Part shown: positions 43,924 through 54,022 of the stretch, piece after piece
Layout of the letters: the number at the start of each line of letters is the position of its first letter
Position numbering within the stretch: position 1 is the first letter of the stretch
Assembly (NCBI RefSeq): GCF_003012795.1
Contig: NZ_PXYH01000002.1
Span: 124,001-188,000, forward strand
Direction: 5' to 3'
DNA from: Zobellella taiwanensis
GTDB taxonomy: Bacteria > Pseudomonadota > Gammaproteobacteria > Enterobacterales > Aeromonadaceae
Length of the DNA stretch: 64,000 nt
Position numbers and translations under genes: made by a program
Notes under the pieces: model-generated
Database searches by the model: none
Told to the model about the DNA's origin: nothing
What the model saw: the letters and a program-made list of their open reading frames with translations, nothing else

Positions 43924-46900
43924 TTACGCCGCCTCCCCCGCAAAGCCGCGCAGGCCCACTACGTGCACGTGCTCCTGGTTGCCGTGCACCTTACGGATGA
44001 GCTTGTAGGTGGTGCCTTTTTCCGGGCTGATGTTTTCCGGCGCGGCAATCAGCAACTGCATGTCCTGGCGCTCGCACAGCTCGAACAGAGTGGCAATGGA
44101 GCGGGCATCCAGCCGCGCCGCTTCGTCGAGGAACAGCAGTCGGCAGGGCAGCACGTCGCGGCCGCGCAGGTGGCGGGCTTCTTCTTCCCAGCTTTGCAGC
44201 ACCATCAGCAAAATGGCCTGGCCGGTGCCAATGGCCTCGCCGGTAGAGAGTGCGCCGCTTTCGGCACGCAGCCAGCCGTCGGCACCGCGCTGCACTTCAA
44301 TGTCCAGCTCCAGGTAGTTGCGGTAGTCAAGCAGTGCCTGGCCCAACACCTGCGGGCTGCGATCGCCACGCTCCAGCTCGGGGTTCAGCCGCTGATACAG
44401 TTTGCCCATGGCCTCGGAGAAGCTGAGCTCCTTGCTGCCGAACAAGTCCTGATGGCGGCCTTCCGGGTCGCTCAGGGCATCCAGCAGGCGCTGGTAGGTA
44501 TCGCGAATGTTCACGTTCAGGCGCACCCCGGCCACCAGACCAAAGCGAATGTTCTGCAGGCCCTGGTTAAGCTGGCGAATACGGGTTTGCTCCCGGCGAA
44601 TAATGGTGTTGATCTTGGCGGCCACTTCCACGGAAGACAGCGACAGCTGGCCTTCCCGCAGGGTGAGCTCGTCGGCCAGGCGCGCCAGCTCCACTTCCAT
44701 TTCTTCCAGCGCTTCCACCGGATCGTCGGCGCGGATGATGTCGTGGCGAATGCGCGCCTTGAGGTGGCGGAACACCAGAATGTAGAACTGCACCTTTTGC
44801 AGGGTGTTGCGGTTGCCCTCGGAAAGGCGCAGGGCATCGCGCAGCTCTTCGTCGTGCTCCACCGCCACCCGCAGGGTGCCGAGCGCCTTGTCGGACATGG
44901 AGCGCAGCTCATCGGCATCCAGGTAAGCCAGCTCCGGGCGCTTGAGCCGGCGCTCAACATCGTGCTCCCGGGCCAGCCGCTCTACTTTCGACCAGTTGGC
45001 CTTGTGAGCCACCAGCGCCTTGCGGGCGGCAAAGTAGCCCTGGCCGTCTTTGGAGAGGCGCTGGCTGAGGGAGTCGATCTCCCGCTTGGTCACCTGGCGC
45101 TGGGCCTCGGTCTGGCTGCGCTTGTTGCGGGTCTGCACCAGCTCGTTTTCCACCTCGCGCTTGGCGTCCCGGGCTGTTTGCTCCATGTCGTCGGCAAGGG
45201 TAATGCCCAGGGCCGAAAGCTCTTCACGGAACTCGCCCAGCGTGCGACTGCGGGCATCGCGGCCGGTTACCAGGGCGGTGCGCGCCTGCAGGGCATCGCT
45301 TACCCGGCCGGCCAGCTGCTCGGCGCGCAGGCCGGCCTTGCGGCGGGCTTCCTCGGCCTGGGCCAGCTTGGCCTTGAGGCTGTCGTTCATGGCGGAGCTC
45401 TGGCTCAGCAGCTGCTCGGCATCTTCATAAGCCAGGTGCGGCAGCCGGGCCACCAGCTGGTTCAGGGCATAGGTGCGGGCACGGGCTTCACGCAGCTCGC
45501 TCTCGGCCTGCTCGGTGGCGGCCTTCAAGGCATCAACACCGGCGGGATCCTGGCGCAGCACCTGCACCTGCTCGGCCAGCCGGCCCAGGCGCTGGCCATG
45601 GGCGGCCATAACATTGCGGGCCTCGTTCAGTTTGTCGGCCTCGGCTTTGGCGGCTTGCAGCCGCTCGGCCACGCCGTCGTCGGCCAAGAGGGATGCCAGA
45701 GGCAGCAGTTTGTGCAGCAGGCCCTGCTGCTCCCGCAGGCTCTCCACCTTGCTGGCCCACTGGGCGCGCTGCTCGGAAAGCGCCGCCCGCTCCTGCTCAA
45801 GCTGTTGCTGCTGCTCCGCCAGCTCCGCCAGCAGCGCTTCCGGGCTGGGGGCAAAGGCCTGTTGCAAACCGCTGCTGACAAAGTCGCTCAGCTGATGGTA
45901 CAGCCGGCTGTGCTTTTGCTGGGCAAAGGCGGCCTCGGCGTAGCGGGCGCTTTCCACTTCCAGTTCGTCGCGCAGCTTGTCCACCTGAGCTTCCCGGGCG
46001 GCACGGCCAAACAGCGGCACGGCAGGAAAACGGGAATAACGCAGCTGGCGCTCGCCGTTTTGCACATACACGGCCCCTTCCAGCTCGGTGGCCTGCAGCA
46101 GGTCTTCGTCAAAGGCGTCCGGGTTGCCCTGTATGAGATACACATCCGGCGGGCAGGTTTCCAGCGCCTGTAGTTTTTCCAGGGCTGCCTGGGGGTCCGC
46201 CACCACAATGGCGTTGCGGGCCGGGCCATAGAGCGCCTCGTAGTAAGGGGCGTCTTCCACAGCGATGTCGTCATACACCTCGCACAGCAGGGTGCCGCCC
46301 AGGTGCTCGCACAGGGAGACCAGCTCGGGGGACGCATCGCTGCCGCCGCTCAGCACCCGAATGTGCTGCTCCAGCCGCTGCTTGGCGGCCAGCGCATTTT
46401 GCTTGGTCTGCTCGGCCTGATGCTCGTCGCGCAGGGCCTGCTGCATGGCGGCGGTAATTTCGCTGCTGTCGGCAAGGGGCTGGTTCGACAGCTCCCGCAG
46501 CCGCTCCAGCGCCTGCTGGGCCTTGTGCCAGGCCGGAGCCTGGGCTTTAAGCTCGTTAATGCGGGGCGCCAGCTGGCCTTCGGCAGACTGCAGCTGGCGC
46601 TGGGCCTCGCTGCACTCCGCCAGCTGCTCTTCGGCTTCGGCCTTTTGCTCGTCCAGCTCCGCCAGTTGCAGCTCAAGCTCGTCTTCGCTGTGCACATGGC
46701 GGTTGTGGCGCGCCAGCTCCCCTTGCAGCTCGCGCACCTTGTGCAGCCGGGCCTCGGCCTGCTCGGCGTCTTTAAGACTGCGGCGAATGCCTTCTTCCCG
46801 GCCAAGCAGGCTCTGGTGCTCCCGGCCCTGTTCAATCAATTGAGTGGCCTTGCTGAAGGCGGCGGCCCTGTCCACGGGGCCGGCCACGGCTTCCAGCAAG

Positions 46901-48339
46901 GCCAGCGCCTGGTCATACTGGGCGCGAGCGGCCTCGGCCAGGCTCAGTTGCTGGCGTTGCTCCAGCACGGTTTGGGTCAGCTCCTGCTCGCGCGCCTGAT
47001 GACGCAGCTCTTCTTCCTTGGCCTGCTCGGGCTCAAGGTTCGGCAGCTCGCAGCGGGCGCGCACGTCTTCCAGCGCCTGGCGGGCCTGACGATACTGAAT
47101 GGCGCGGGTCTGCTGGGTGTCGAGCGCCTGCTGATAATCCGCCAGCTGGCTTTTCAGGCTGTCTACCTCGGCGTCGGCCTCGGTGCGGGCGTCCTGCGCT
47201 TCCTGGTGTTCGTCCTGCAGCTCGGCCAGCATGTCTTCCTGCATGGCGAGCTTTTCTTCCAGCTCGTCCAGCTCCAGCTGGTAGGCCTGAATTTTCTCAT
47301 TAAGCTTCACGCCGCTCATCACCTTGGCCAGGTGCTCGGAGGCAATATCCAGCTCGTCGGTCAGCATGCGCTCTTTGGCCTGCAGGTGCTCGTGTTCATC
47401 GGCCAGATAAATCAGCCGGGCCTTTTCTTCGGCCAGAATGCGGCGCTCTTCCGCCAGCGCCTTGCGGGCCGAGAGGGCGAGATCGGACAGCCGCTGCTTC
47501 TCCGCGCTGTTGCGCACATAGTCGGCGGCGGCGTAGTGGGTGGTTTCTGTGATCAGCTGGCGGAACAGATCGCGCTGGCGCTGGGTTTCGCGAATGGACT
47601 CCAGGGTGCGGCGGTTTTCAAAAATCGCCGCTTCCATGTCGGTAAAGGCCTTGCGAATGCCGGCGTTCTCGGGCAGCAGATAGTCTTTCAGGCTGCGGCT
47701 GATGGTGCTGGAAATACCGCCATACAGAGACGCTTCAATCAGGCGGTAGAACTTCACCCGGTCGCGCTGATCCTTCAGCTTGCGGGGGGTCACGCCCATA
47801 TCGAACAAAAAGTTGTGATACTCGCTCACCGTATTGAAACGGGTGAAGCGCAGGCCGGCGTCCACGGCGGCGGCCTTCAGCTCGTTCAGGGAGCGCACCT
47901 GGCCACGGCCGTCGTCCAGGCGGCTCAGCAGCAGCTCGGTGGGAGCCGTGCCTTCGGCCAGATTTTGCAGGGCAAAGGGCACCATGTTGACCTTGTTGTC
48001 CCGGTTGGCCACCTGCTCCAGGTGCACGCCAAACCACACCCGCTCCTGCTGAGAGGTGGTCACCTCAATCAGCGAATAGCAGTGGCCCCGCTGCAGCTTG
48101 CCATACAGGCCCTTGTCGCGGCTGCCGGACTGGCTGCCCGCTTCCGTGGTGTTGCGAAAGTGCAGCAGGCTAAGATCGGGGATGAGTGCTGCTATAAAGG
48201 CCGCCATGGTGGTGGACTTGCCGGCGCCGTTGCCGCCGGACAGGGTGGTTACCAGCTGGTCCAGGTCAAAGGTGCGGGCGAAAAAGCCGTTCCAGTTGAC
48301 CATGGTCAGGGATTGAAACTTGCCTCGGGTCACACTCAC
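43924..48339 (-). CDS. mukB: chromosome partition protein MukB (SMC-like)
   Basis: 1471-residue structural maintenance protein (E. coli 1486) that, with MukE and MukF, forms the condensin driving chromosome compaction and segregation. The N-terminal head has NWNGFFARTFDLDQLVTTLS and Walker A GGNGAGKSTTMAAF. Long coiled coils (about 280-630 and 790-1130) flank a hinge around residues 640-780. The C-terminal head has the signature ALSTGEAIGTGQAILLMVL and Walker B LLFLDEAARLD. It starts with GTG at 48339, overlapping the mukE stop by 4 bp (GTGA). Last gene of mukF-mukE-mukB. Confidence 0.97.
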   Translation of the reverse strand: MSVTRGKFQSLTMVNWNGFFARTFDLDQLVTTLSGGNGAGKSTTMAAFIAALIPDLSLLHFRNTTEAGSQSGSRDKGLYGKLQRGHCYSLIEVTTSQQERVWFGVHLEQVANRDNKVNMVPFALQNLAEGTAPTELLLSRLDDGRGQVRSLNELKAAAVDAGLRFTRFNTVSEYHNFLFDMGVTPRKLKDQRDRVKFYRLIEASLYGGISSTISRSLKDYLLPENAGIRKAFTDMEAAIFENRRTLESIRETQRQRDLFRQLITETTHYAAADYVRNSAEKQRLSDLALSARKALAEERRILAEEKARLIYLADEHEHLQAKERMLTDELDIASEHLAKVMSGVKLNEKIQAYQLELDELEEKLAMQEDMLAELQDEHQEAQDARTEADAEVDSLKSQLADYQQALDTQQTRAIQYRQARQALEDVRARCELPNLEPEQAKEEELRHQAREQELTQTVLEQRQQLSLAEAARAQYDQALALLEAVAGPVDRAAAFSKATQLIEQGREHQSLLGREEGIRRSLKDAEQAEARLHKVRELQGELARHNRHVHSEDELELQLAELDEQKAEAEEQLAECSEAQRQLQSAEGQLAPRINELKAQAPAWHKAQQALERLRELSNQPLADSSEITAAMQQALRDEHQAEQTKQNALAAKQRLEQHIRVLSGGSDASPELVSLCEHLGGTLLCEVYDDIAVEDAPYYEALYGPARNAIVVADPQAALEKLQALETCPPDVYLIQGNPDAFDEDLLQATELEGAVYVQNGERQLRYSRFPAVPLFGRAAREAQVDKLRDELEVESARYAEAAFAQQKHSRLYHQLSDFVSSGLQQAFAPSPEALLAELAEQQQQLEQERAALSEQRAQWASKVESLREQQGLLHKLLPLASLLADDGVAERLQAAKAEADKLNEARNVMAAHGQRLGRLAEQVQVLRQDPAGVDALKAATEQAESELREARARTYALNQLVARLPHLAYEDAEQLLSQSSAMNDSLKAKLAQAEEARRKAGLRAEQLAGRVSDALQARTALVTGRDARSRTLGEFREELSALGITLADDMEQTARDAKREVENELVQTRNKRSQTEAQRQVTKREIDSLSQRLSKDGQGYFAARKALVAHKANWSKVERLAREHDVERRLKRPELAYLDADELRSMSDKALGTLRVAVEHDEELRDALRLSEGNRNTLQKVQFYILVFRHLKARIRHDIIRADDPVEALEEMEVELARLADELTLREGQLSLSSVEVAAKINTIIRREQTRIRQLNQGLQNIRFGLVAGVRLNVNIRDTYQRLLDALSDPEGRHQDLFGSKELSFSEAMGKLYQRLNPELERGDRSPQVLGQALLDYRNYLELDIEVQRGADGWLRAESGALSTGEAIGTGQAILLMVLQSWEEEARHLRGRDVLPCRLLFLDEAARLDARSIATLFELCERQDMQLLIAAPENISPEKGTTYKLIRKVHGNQEHVHVVGLRGFAGEAA

Positions 48340-49007
48340 TGCTCGTTCTCCTGCTCGTCCTGCTGTTCGGTGCCGGCCACGGCTTCGCCTTCCTTAATCA
48401 TGCGCAGCTGCAGCTCGCGGGGGTCTTCGTCGCTGCGCACATCGGCGGCAAAGCGGAACACCGCTTCGGTAATACGGAATTTGTCCTGGCTGCCCACGCT
48501 GCTCACCATGCCCATGCGCTTGAGCCTTCGAATGGCGCTTTTCAGCTTGTCGGCCAGCTTGCGCTTGTCGAGGTCGCTGCCGCCGGCGCGCTGGTTCACC
48601 ATGCGCAGCAGCGCCTGCTCGTTGGACAGGGTCAAAATCTCTTCCTGCAGATCCTCAACGGAAAACACCCCTTCGTTGATCAGGCGGTCCGGGCTCAGGT
48701 AGAGGTAGCACAGCACCTTGCCCACCAGCATTTCCAGCTCGGAGAGAATAGAAGTGCCCAGTTCACTGGTGGAGCGCGGCCGCAGGTAATAAAAGCCCTC
48801 GGGGGCGCGCACCAGCTCGGCCTGGTAGCGCTGATAAAAGGCGTCAAGCTCGGGGTAATACTCCTGCAGCAGCGAGTGCTGCTCCAGCTCGTCGGCGGTA
48901 ATGTGCCGGCCCGAGCGCAGCTGGTTGTCGAGGGCCGGAAACAACGGATTGGCAATGGCCAGAACCAGTCGCGGGTCCAGGGCCTGTTCAGTATTGGTCG
49001 ATAACAT
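48336..49007 (-). CDS. mukE: chromosome partition protein MukE
   Basis: 223-residue kite subunit of the MukBEF condensin, binding the MukF linker. The ATG at 49007 (MLSTNTEQALDPRLVLAIANPLFPALDN) matches the family N-terminus; a Met at 49109 would lie deep in mukF. Conserved blocks are LRSGRHITADELEQH, RAPEGFYYLRPRSTSEL, LVGKVLCYLYLSPDRL and FRITEAVFRFAADVRSDEDPRE. It overlaps mukF by 20 bp and mukB by 4 bp, so the three subunits are translationally coupled. Confidence 0.96.
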   Translation of the reverse strand: MLSTNTEQALDPRLVLAIANPLFPALDNQLRSGRHITADELEQHSLLQEYYPELDAFYQRYQAELVRAPEGFYYLRPRSTSELGTSILSELEMLVGKVLCYLYLSPDRLINEGVFSVEDLQEEILTLSNEQALLRMVNQRAGGSDLDKRKLADKLKSAIRRLKRMGMVSSVGSQDKFRITEAVFRFAADVRSDEDPRELQLRMIKEGEAVAGTEQQDEQENEQ

Positions 49008-50313
49008 GTGCTTGTACCTTGGCCCCGTGGGCATTAATGGGTTGCCAGTCGGGCATGGGCGCGCCCGCCAGTTCACCGTCGGCATGGCCGAGCTTGACCG
49101 CTTCGTCAATCAGCAGGCGCGCAATGTCAAAGTGCTGGTAATGGGGGTAATCGTGAAGGTAATCCCGCAGCACCCCGGCCAGATCCAAAGGCTTGCCGGC
49201 CATGGAAAACACCGCCAGGTGCTCGCGAATGCGCCCCGAAAGCTCGGCGGCCACGTCTGTCATGTCCTGATATTCCAGCGCCACCGGCAGCTCGCCGGTC
49301 ACTTCCTCGGCGTAGGCGGCCATGGTTTCGTCCCGCAGCTCCAGGAGCGGCAGGGTCTGGCTCACCCGCAGCCGCCAGTTGTGGGCGTCGAAGTGGCGAA
49401 TGGACTCGCGCAGCCGCTGGCTGAAGGCGCGGTTTTTGTCCATGTCGATGGCGGTACGAATAAAGCGATGCACGTGGCGGTCGTAGCGGGACCAGAGCTC
49501 AATGCACTGGCTGCCCCAGTGAATAATGGCGTCGAGCCTTGCCTGCAGTTGCTGGCACAATACCGCCACCGCTTCGCCTCTGGGGCTTTGCTGCAGCTGC
49601 TCTTCAATGTTGAGCAGGCTTTGTTGCAGGCCATGACCGGCTTTATCCAGGGTGTCCTGCAGTTCCCGCAGGGTCACGCCGGTTTCCCGCAGCAGTTGCT
49701 CACAGGCGTGAATGGCCTCGTGCCAGTTCTTGTTAAGCAGAGCGGCAATGTTGGCTTTGACTGCGTTTTGCTGCTCGTCCATGGTGCGTTGAGTGTCGTC
49801 AATGCGCGCCAGCTGCTCGGCCACGGAATATTTAAGCCGGCCTTCCACGTTCTGGGCCCAGCCCTGCTCATCCGGGTTGGCGGCAATGGCCTTGGCGACC
49901 TTGTCCAGCTCCTGAGATATGTGCTCCAGCAGCAGCGAGAGTTTTATCTGGCTCACTTCCCGCTGGGCGGCGAAGAACTCCACTATGGCCAGGCCCAGCC
50001 GGGTTAAACGATAAAGGCTTTCCCCCTCGCCGCCGTCGCCCTGAAAGCGGCTCAGCAGGCGCTGGCGCACCAGATCGTTAATGGCGTTGTTGGCCCGGCT
50101 GACTTGCGTGTCGGCGGCCTGGTCAAAGCCCTTGCTGACATAGCCAAAGGCGTGGTGCAGCTCGGCCTCGGAAAGCTGCGGCTGCTCGCCGCCCCGGCCA
50201 AAGATGTGCACCGCCAGCAAAAAGGCCAGCCGGTCGGGGGGCAGGCTCAGGCCTAAATTTTCCTCTCTGACCCAGCCGATCCAGTCCGGCAGGGTGCGGG
50301 ACATTTCCGTCAT
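48988..50313 (-). CDS. mukF: chromosome partition protein MukF (kleisin)
   Basis: 441-residue kleisin bridging two MukB heads (E. coli 440). Winged-helix dimerisation domain (about 1-110, with SRANNAINDLVRQRLLSRF), helical middle with QRTMDEQQNAVKANIAALLN, and YDRHVHRFIRTAIDMDKNR. The acidic linker region EEVTGELPVALEYQDM precedes the C-terminal MukB-head-binding domain ending AKVQAHVIDQY. ATG at 50313. First of the three muk genes; cmoM lies upstream, 194 bp away. Confidence 0.96.
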   Translation of the reverse strand: MTEMSRTLPDWIGWVREENLGLSLPPDRLAFLLAVHIFGRGGEQPQLSEAELHHAFGYVSKGFDQAADTQVSRANNAINDLVRQRLLSRFQGDGGEGESLYRLTRLGLAIVEFFAAQREVSQIKLSLLLEHISQELDKVAKAIAANPDEQGWAQNVEGRLKYSVAEQLARIDDTQRTMDEQQNAVKANIAALLNKNWHEAIHACEQLLRETGVTLRELQDTLDKAGHGLQQSLLNIEEQLQQSPRGEAVAVLCQQLQARLDAIIHWGSQCIELWSRYDRHVHRFIRTAIDMDKNRAFSQRLRESIRHFDAHNWRLRVSQTLPLLELRDETMAAYAEEVTGELPVALEYQDMTDVAAELSGRIREHLAVFSMAGKPLDLAGVLRDYLHDYPHYQHFDIARLLIDEAVKLGHADGELAGAPMPDWQPINAHGAKVQAHVIDQY

Positions 50314-50507
50314 GGTGTTGCTCTCTTCACTTTGAATGCCGCCCGGCCAGGCCCGGCGGCGCGTGTTTTTTGCACTTGGGTGCCTTTTTATACGGCTTAT
50401 ACGGCCTCGTCCATACCTGCAGCGCTGATGCAGGCGGGCCGCCCCAAACGGTGCCGGCGTTGGCGCGCGGACGGCCCGTCCGCAGCCCGGTGCCTAAGGG
50501 CAACCCG

Positions 50508-51296
50508 TTATTCTGGCGGAGGAAAATGACTCTTTTGCGCCAGCACATGGATATAACGCCCCAGGTGCACAAAGGGCTCCCGGCGGGCATGGGCCAGTTC
50601 CATGGCTACCAGTTCGTCCGGGCACCGCTGCCTGACCTCGCGCTCCACCAGGTAGTCGTGGATCACCCGCACGCCGCTGCGCCCGGTTATAGCAAAGCCC
50701 AGCTCCGCCAGCCACCGGTAAACCTGCTCGGGCCGGCAGGGCCAGGCCGGCGTCAGCTTCTGGCGTCGTTTCTTGACCAGGTCGGCGTGTACATAATCGA
50801 AGTTGCCCATCACCAGGCTGTGGAACAGGAGGCCGTCGCGATTGTAGAACATCAACGACAGCTCGCCGTCGTCCGCCAGCAAGGTATCCAGGGTGGCCAG
50901 CAACCCGGCCTGATCTTCCACCCACTCCAATACCGCATGGCACAGGATCAGATCGAAGCGGCCCAGCTTTTGCGCCGATAACGACTGGATGGGGCCATGA
51001 ATAAAGTCGAAACGGTCATCCAGCCCCTTTTCCGTTACCTGGGCCCGGGCCAGGTCCAGCATTTCGGCGGAAAGATCGCACAGCACCACCCGGTGGCCCC
51101 GGGCCGCCAGCCCCTGGGACAGGGGGCCAAAACCGCCGCCCGCGTCCAGGATACGCAGGGAGCCGGGGGAACGGCGGGCCAGCAGCTCGTCCAGATCCCG
51201 GCCCAGCACCGCCAGCCGGATACGGCCCTTGGTGGTGCCATAAATATTGTTGGCAAAAGTCCGGCTTTTGCCGTCGAAACTGGTATTGCGCTGCAC
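50508..51296 (-). CDS. cmoM: tRNA 5-carboxymethoxyuridine methyltransferase CmoM
   Basis: SAM-dependent methyltransferase making mcmo5U34 from cmo5U34 in wobble position of tRNAs (old name smtA). It has 262 residues (E. coli 261). The N-terminal FANNIYGTTKGRIRLAVL is family-specific. SAM motifs LRILDAGGGFGPLSQGLAARG, VVLCDLSAEMLDLAR and DLILCHAVLEWV are intact. The start is GTG at 51296 with little ribosome site. The order cmoM-mukF-mukE-mukB with divergent elyC is the same as in E. coli. Confidence 0.94.
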   Translation of the reverse strand: MQRNTSFDGKSRTFANNIYGTTKGRIRLAVLGRDLDELLARRSPGSLRILDAGGGFGPLSQGLAARGHRVVLCDLSAEMLDLARAQVTEKGLDDRFDFIHGPIQSLSAQKLGRFDLILCHAVLEWVEDQAGLLATLDTLLADDGELSLMFYNRDGLLFHSLVMGNFDYVHADLVKKRRQKLTPAWPCRPEQVYRWLAELGFAITGRSGVRVIHDYLVEREVRQRCPDELVAMELAHARREPFVHLGRYIHVLAQKSHFPPPE

Positions 51297-51367
51297 CTGG
51301 GTGTTTCATCGTGTCTCGGGGGAGGCTATTCTGGCACAACCATTACGGTTAACAAACGCGTGAGTGC

Positions 51368-52132
51368 ATGGGGACGATGTTTTTGGCCAAAAAATGGCTC
51401 GGCGGCCTGCTGATGCCACTGCCCTTGCTGTTGATGCTGGCCCTGATTGGGCTGTTTCTGCTGGCAAGGCAGCACAAACGCAGCGGAACATCCTGCCTGC
51501 TGTTGTCTCTTTGTGCATTGATGCTGCTGTCCACCCGGCCGGTGGCCAACGCCCTGATCACCCCGCTGGAGTCCCGCTATCCGCCCCATGAGGTCGGCAC
51601 CGCGCCGATACAGGACATCATAGTGCTGGGCGCGGCCCAGGTGGCGGACCCGCGCCTGCCGCTGCTGAGCCAGCTCGGCAACGCGGCCCTGGCGCGCATC
51701 AGCGAAGGGGTGCGCCTGGCCCACGCCTATCCCGACGCCCGCCTGATCGTTACCGGCTATGCGGGCGGCGAAGGCCGCACCAGCGCCGAGCTGTACGCCG
51801 AGGTGGCCGTGGCGCTGGGCATAGGGCCCCGCCGCCTGCTCCTGTTGCCCGAGCCGAAAGACACGGCGGAAGAAGCCGCCGCCGTAGCCCCGCTGATTGC
51901 CGGGCGCCGGGCGCTGCTGGTGAGCTCCGCCAGCCATCTGCCCCGGGCCATGGCACTGTTTGCCGCCGAAGGAGCCCACCCCCTCGCCGCCCCGGTCGAT
52001 CACCAGGCCAAGGAAAGCGCCGCCGCCCTGCCGCTCTATACTTACCTGCCCCGGGCCCGCTACCTGGAGCGCAGCGAACGGGCCTGGCACGAATACCTGG
52101 GGCTGTTGTGGCGACGCTGGGCCAGCATTTGA
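51368..52132 (+). CDS. elyC: envelope biogenesis factor ElyC (DUF218/YdcF-like)
   Basis: Inner-membrane protein of 254 residues (E. coli 259) needed for peptidoglycan/lipid-carrier balance at low temperature. Two N-terminal transmembrane helices (LLMPLPLLLMLALIGLFLL and LLLSLCALMLLSTRPVA) precede a periplasmic DUF218 domain with DIIVLGAAQ, RISEGVRLAHAYPDARLIVTG, EPKDTAEEAAAV and LVSSASHLPRAMALF. ATG 51368 is used; ATG 51377 would align better with the E. coli N-terminus and is equally possible. Divergent from cmoM, as in E. coli. Confidence 0.93.
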   Translation: MGTMFLAKKWLGGLLMPLPLLLMLALIGLFLLARQHKRSGTSCLLLSLCALMLLSTRPVANALITPLESRYPPHEVGTAPIQDIIVLGAAQVADPRLPLLSQLGNAALARISEGVRLAHAYPDARLIVTGYAGGEGRTSAELYAEVAVALGIGPRRLLLLPEPKDTAEEAAAVAPLIAGRRALLVSSASHLPRAMALFAAEGAHPLAAPVDHQAKESAAALPLYTYLPRARYLERSERAWHEYLGLLWRRWASI

Positions 52133-52240
52133 TCAAAAACAGACAAAAGTCGAAAAATTACATCAAACCGTGCCCTGCTTCTTGGTTTTGGCCGGATACA
52201 ATCCTTATAATGGCGTTATTTAACTGAAAGGAAACAACTC

Positions 52241-52993
52241 ATGAGACAGACTCTGGTAATGGGCAACTGGAAACTCAACGGCAGCAAAACCCTGGTCGAG
52301 GAGCTGATCACCGCCCTCAAGGCGCCGGCCGCCGAGGCCAGCAAGGTGGCCGTGGCCGTGTGCCCGCCGGTGCTGTTCCTGGGCCAGGCCCAGGAGCTGC
52401 TGGCCGACAGCGCCATCGCCCTCGGCGCCCAGGACGCGGACGTGCACACCCAGGGTGCCTTCACCGGTGAAAACTCCCCCGCCATGTACGGCGAGTTTGG
52501 GGTGCAGTATGTACTGGTGGGCCACAGCGAGCGCCGCACCCTGCACGGGGAAAGCGATGCGGTGGTGGCCGCCAAGTTCGCCGCCATCCAGCAGGCGGGC
52601 CTGGTGCCGGTGCTGTGCATCGGCGAAACCCTGGAGCAGTTCGAGGCCAATGAAACCCAGGCGGTGGTGGAGCGCCAGCTGCAGGCGGTGATCGACCAAC
52701 ACGGTATTCAGTCCCTGGCCGACGCCGTCATCGCCTATGAGCCGGTGTGGGCCATCGGCACCGGCAAAACCGCCACCCCCGAGATTGCCCAGAACGTGCA
52801 CGCCGCCATCCGCGCCTTCCTGGCCCAGCAGGACGCCAATGTGGCCGCCGGCGTGCAGATCCTTTACGGCGGCTCGGTCAAGGGCGCCAGCGCCGCCGGC
52901 CTGTTTGCCATGGAAGACATCGACGGCGCCCTGGTGGGCGGTGCCGCCCTGCAGGCGGACGAGTTTGCCGCCATTATCAAGGCGGGTGCCTGA
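52241..52993 (+). CDS. tpiA: triosephosphate isomerase
   Basis: Glycolytic/gluconeogenic TIM-barrel enzyme interconverting dihydroxyacetone phosphate and glyceraldehyde-3-phosphate; 250 residues. The active-site Lys is in MGNWKLNGS, His in VGHSERR, and catalytic Glu in AYEPVWAIGTGKTA; the phosphate-binding GGSVK and GALVGGAAL are intact. The ATG at 52241 follows GAAAGGAA. pfkA starts 65 bp later on the same strand, so the two glycolytic genes may be co-transcribed. Confidence 0.97.
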   Translation: MRQTLVMGNWKLNGSKTLVEELITALKAPAAEASKVAVAVCPPVLFLGQAQELLADSAIALGAQDADVHTQGAFTGENSPAMYGEFGVQYVLVGHSERRTLHGESDAVVAAKFAAIQQAGLVPVLCIGETLEQFEANETQAVVERQLQAVIDQHGIQSLADAVIAYEPVWAIGTGKTATPEIAQNVHAAIRAFLAQQDANVAAGVQILYGGSVKGASAAGLFAMEDIDGALVGGAALQADEFAAIIKAGA

Positions 52994-53058
52994 ATCCCCT
53001 TTGCCGGCCCCCGGGCCGGCCTTGCGGGTTTGATCCATGTGACTGAACCGAGGCCAAG

Positions 53059-54021
53059 ATGATTAAACGAATTGGGGTACTGACCAGCGGCGGCGACGCC
53101 CCGGGCATGAACGCCGCTATCCGCGCCGTGGTGCGGGCCGGCCTGCACCACAACCTGGAGGTATTTGGCATCTACAGCGGCTACCTGGGCCTGCACCAGG
53201 ACAACATCCAGCAGCTTGAACGGCACAGCGTGTCCGACGTGATCACCCGCGGCGGCACCTTCCTCGGCTCGGCCCGCTTTCCCGAGTTCAAGGAAGAGAA
53301 GGTGCGCGAGGAAGCGGTCGAAAACCTGAAGAAGCACGGCATCGACGCCCTGGTGGTGATCGGCGGCGACGGCTCCTACATGGGCGCCATGTGCCTGACC
53401 GAAATGGGCTTTCCCTGCATCGGCATTCCCGGCACCATCGACAACGACATTGCCGGCACCGAGTTCACCATCGGCTTTGATACCGCCCTGAACGTGGCGG
53501 TGGAAGCCATCGACCGGCTGCGCGACACCTGCAGCTCCCACAACCGGATTTCGGTGGTGGAGATCATGGGCCGCCACTGCGGCGATCTCACCTCCTCCGC
53601 CGCCGTGGCCGGGGGCGCCGAGTACGTTATCGTGCCCGAAATCGCCTTCGACAAGGACGAGCTGATCCAGCAAATCCATGAAGGGGTATCCAAGGGCAAG
53701 AAGCACGCCATCGTGGCCATCTGCGAAAACGTGTGCGACGTCAACGAGCTGGCCCGGGAAATCCAGAACGCCACCGGCCGCGACACCCGCGCCACCATCC
53801 TCGGCCACATCCAGCGCGGCGGCACCCCCACCGCCCAGGACAGGATCATGGCCAGCCGCATGGGCGCGCGGGCGGTGGAGCTGCTGCTGGAAGGCTACGG
53901 CGGCCGCTGCGTGGGCCTGCAGAACAACCAGATAGTGCATCACGACATCATCGATTGTATCAAGCACCTGCGACGCCCCTTCAACGAAGAGATGTACCAG
54001 CTCTCCAACACCCTCTTCTAA
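53059..54021 (+). CDS. pfkA: ATP-dependent 6-phosphofructokinase
   Basis: Glycolytic control enzyme phosphorylating fructose-6-phosphate, allosterically regulated by ADP and PEP in E. coli. It has 320 residues, the same as E. coli PfkA. Motifs: ATP-binding [29 protein letters not shown], catalytic GTIDNDI, the sugar-phosphate segment [13 protein letters not shown], and [15 protein letters not shown]. The Gly104-type ATP-PFK residue is retained (GGDGS), so it is an ATP and not a PPi enzyme. Followed by a strong palindromic terminator. Confidence 0.97.
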   Translation: MIKRIGVLTSGGDAPGMNAAIRAVVRAGLHHNLEVFGIYSGYLGLHQDNIQQLERHSVSDVITRGGTFLGSARFPEFKEEKVREEAVENLKKHGIDALVVIGGDGSYMGAMCLTEMGFPCIGIPGTIDNDIAGTEFTIGFDTALNVAVEAIDRLRDTCSSHNRISVVEIMGRHCGDLTSSAAVAGGAEYVIVPEIAFDKDELIQQIHEGVSKGKKHAIVAICENVCDVNELAREIQNATGRDTRATILGHIQRGGTPTAQDRIMASRMGARAVELLLEGYGGRCVGLQNNQIVHHDIIDCIKHLRRPFNEEMYQLSNTLF

Positions 54022-54022
54022 G

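Noticed and set aside
43614-43943. Minus-strand 109-codon frame crossing the mukB terminator
   Set aside because: It overlaps the mukB stop, terminator and palindromes, and its composition changes abruptly along its length; no family is recognised.
46303-48702. Plus-strand frame of 799 codons opposite mukB/mukE
   Set aside because: Antisense to the MukB head and coiled coil; no recognisable domain.
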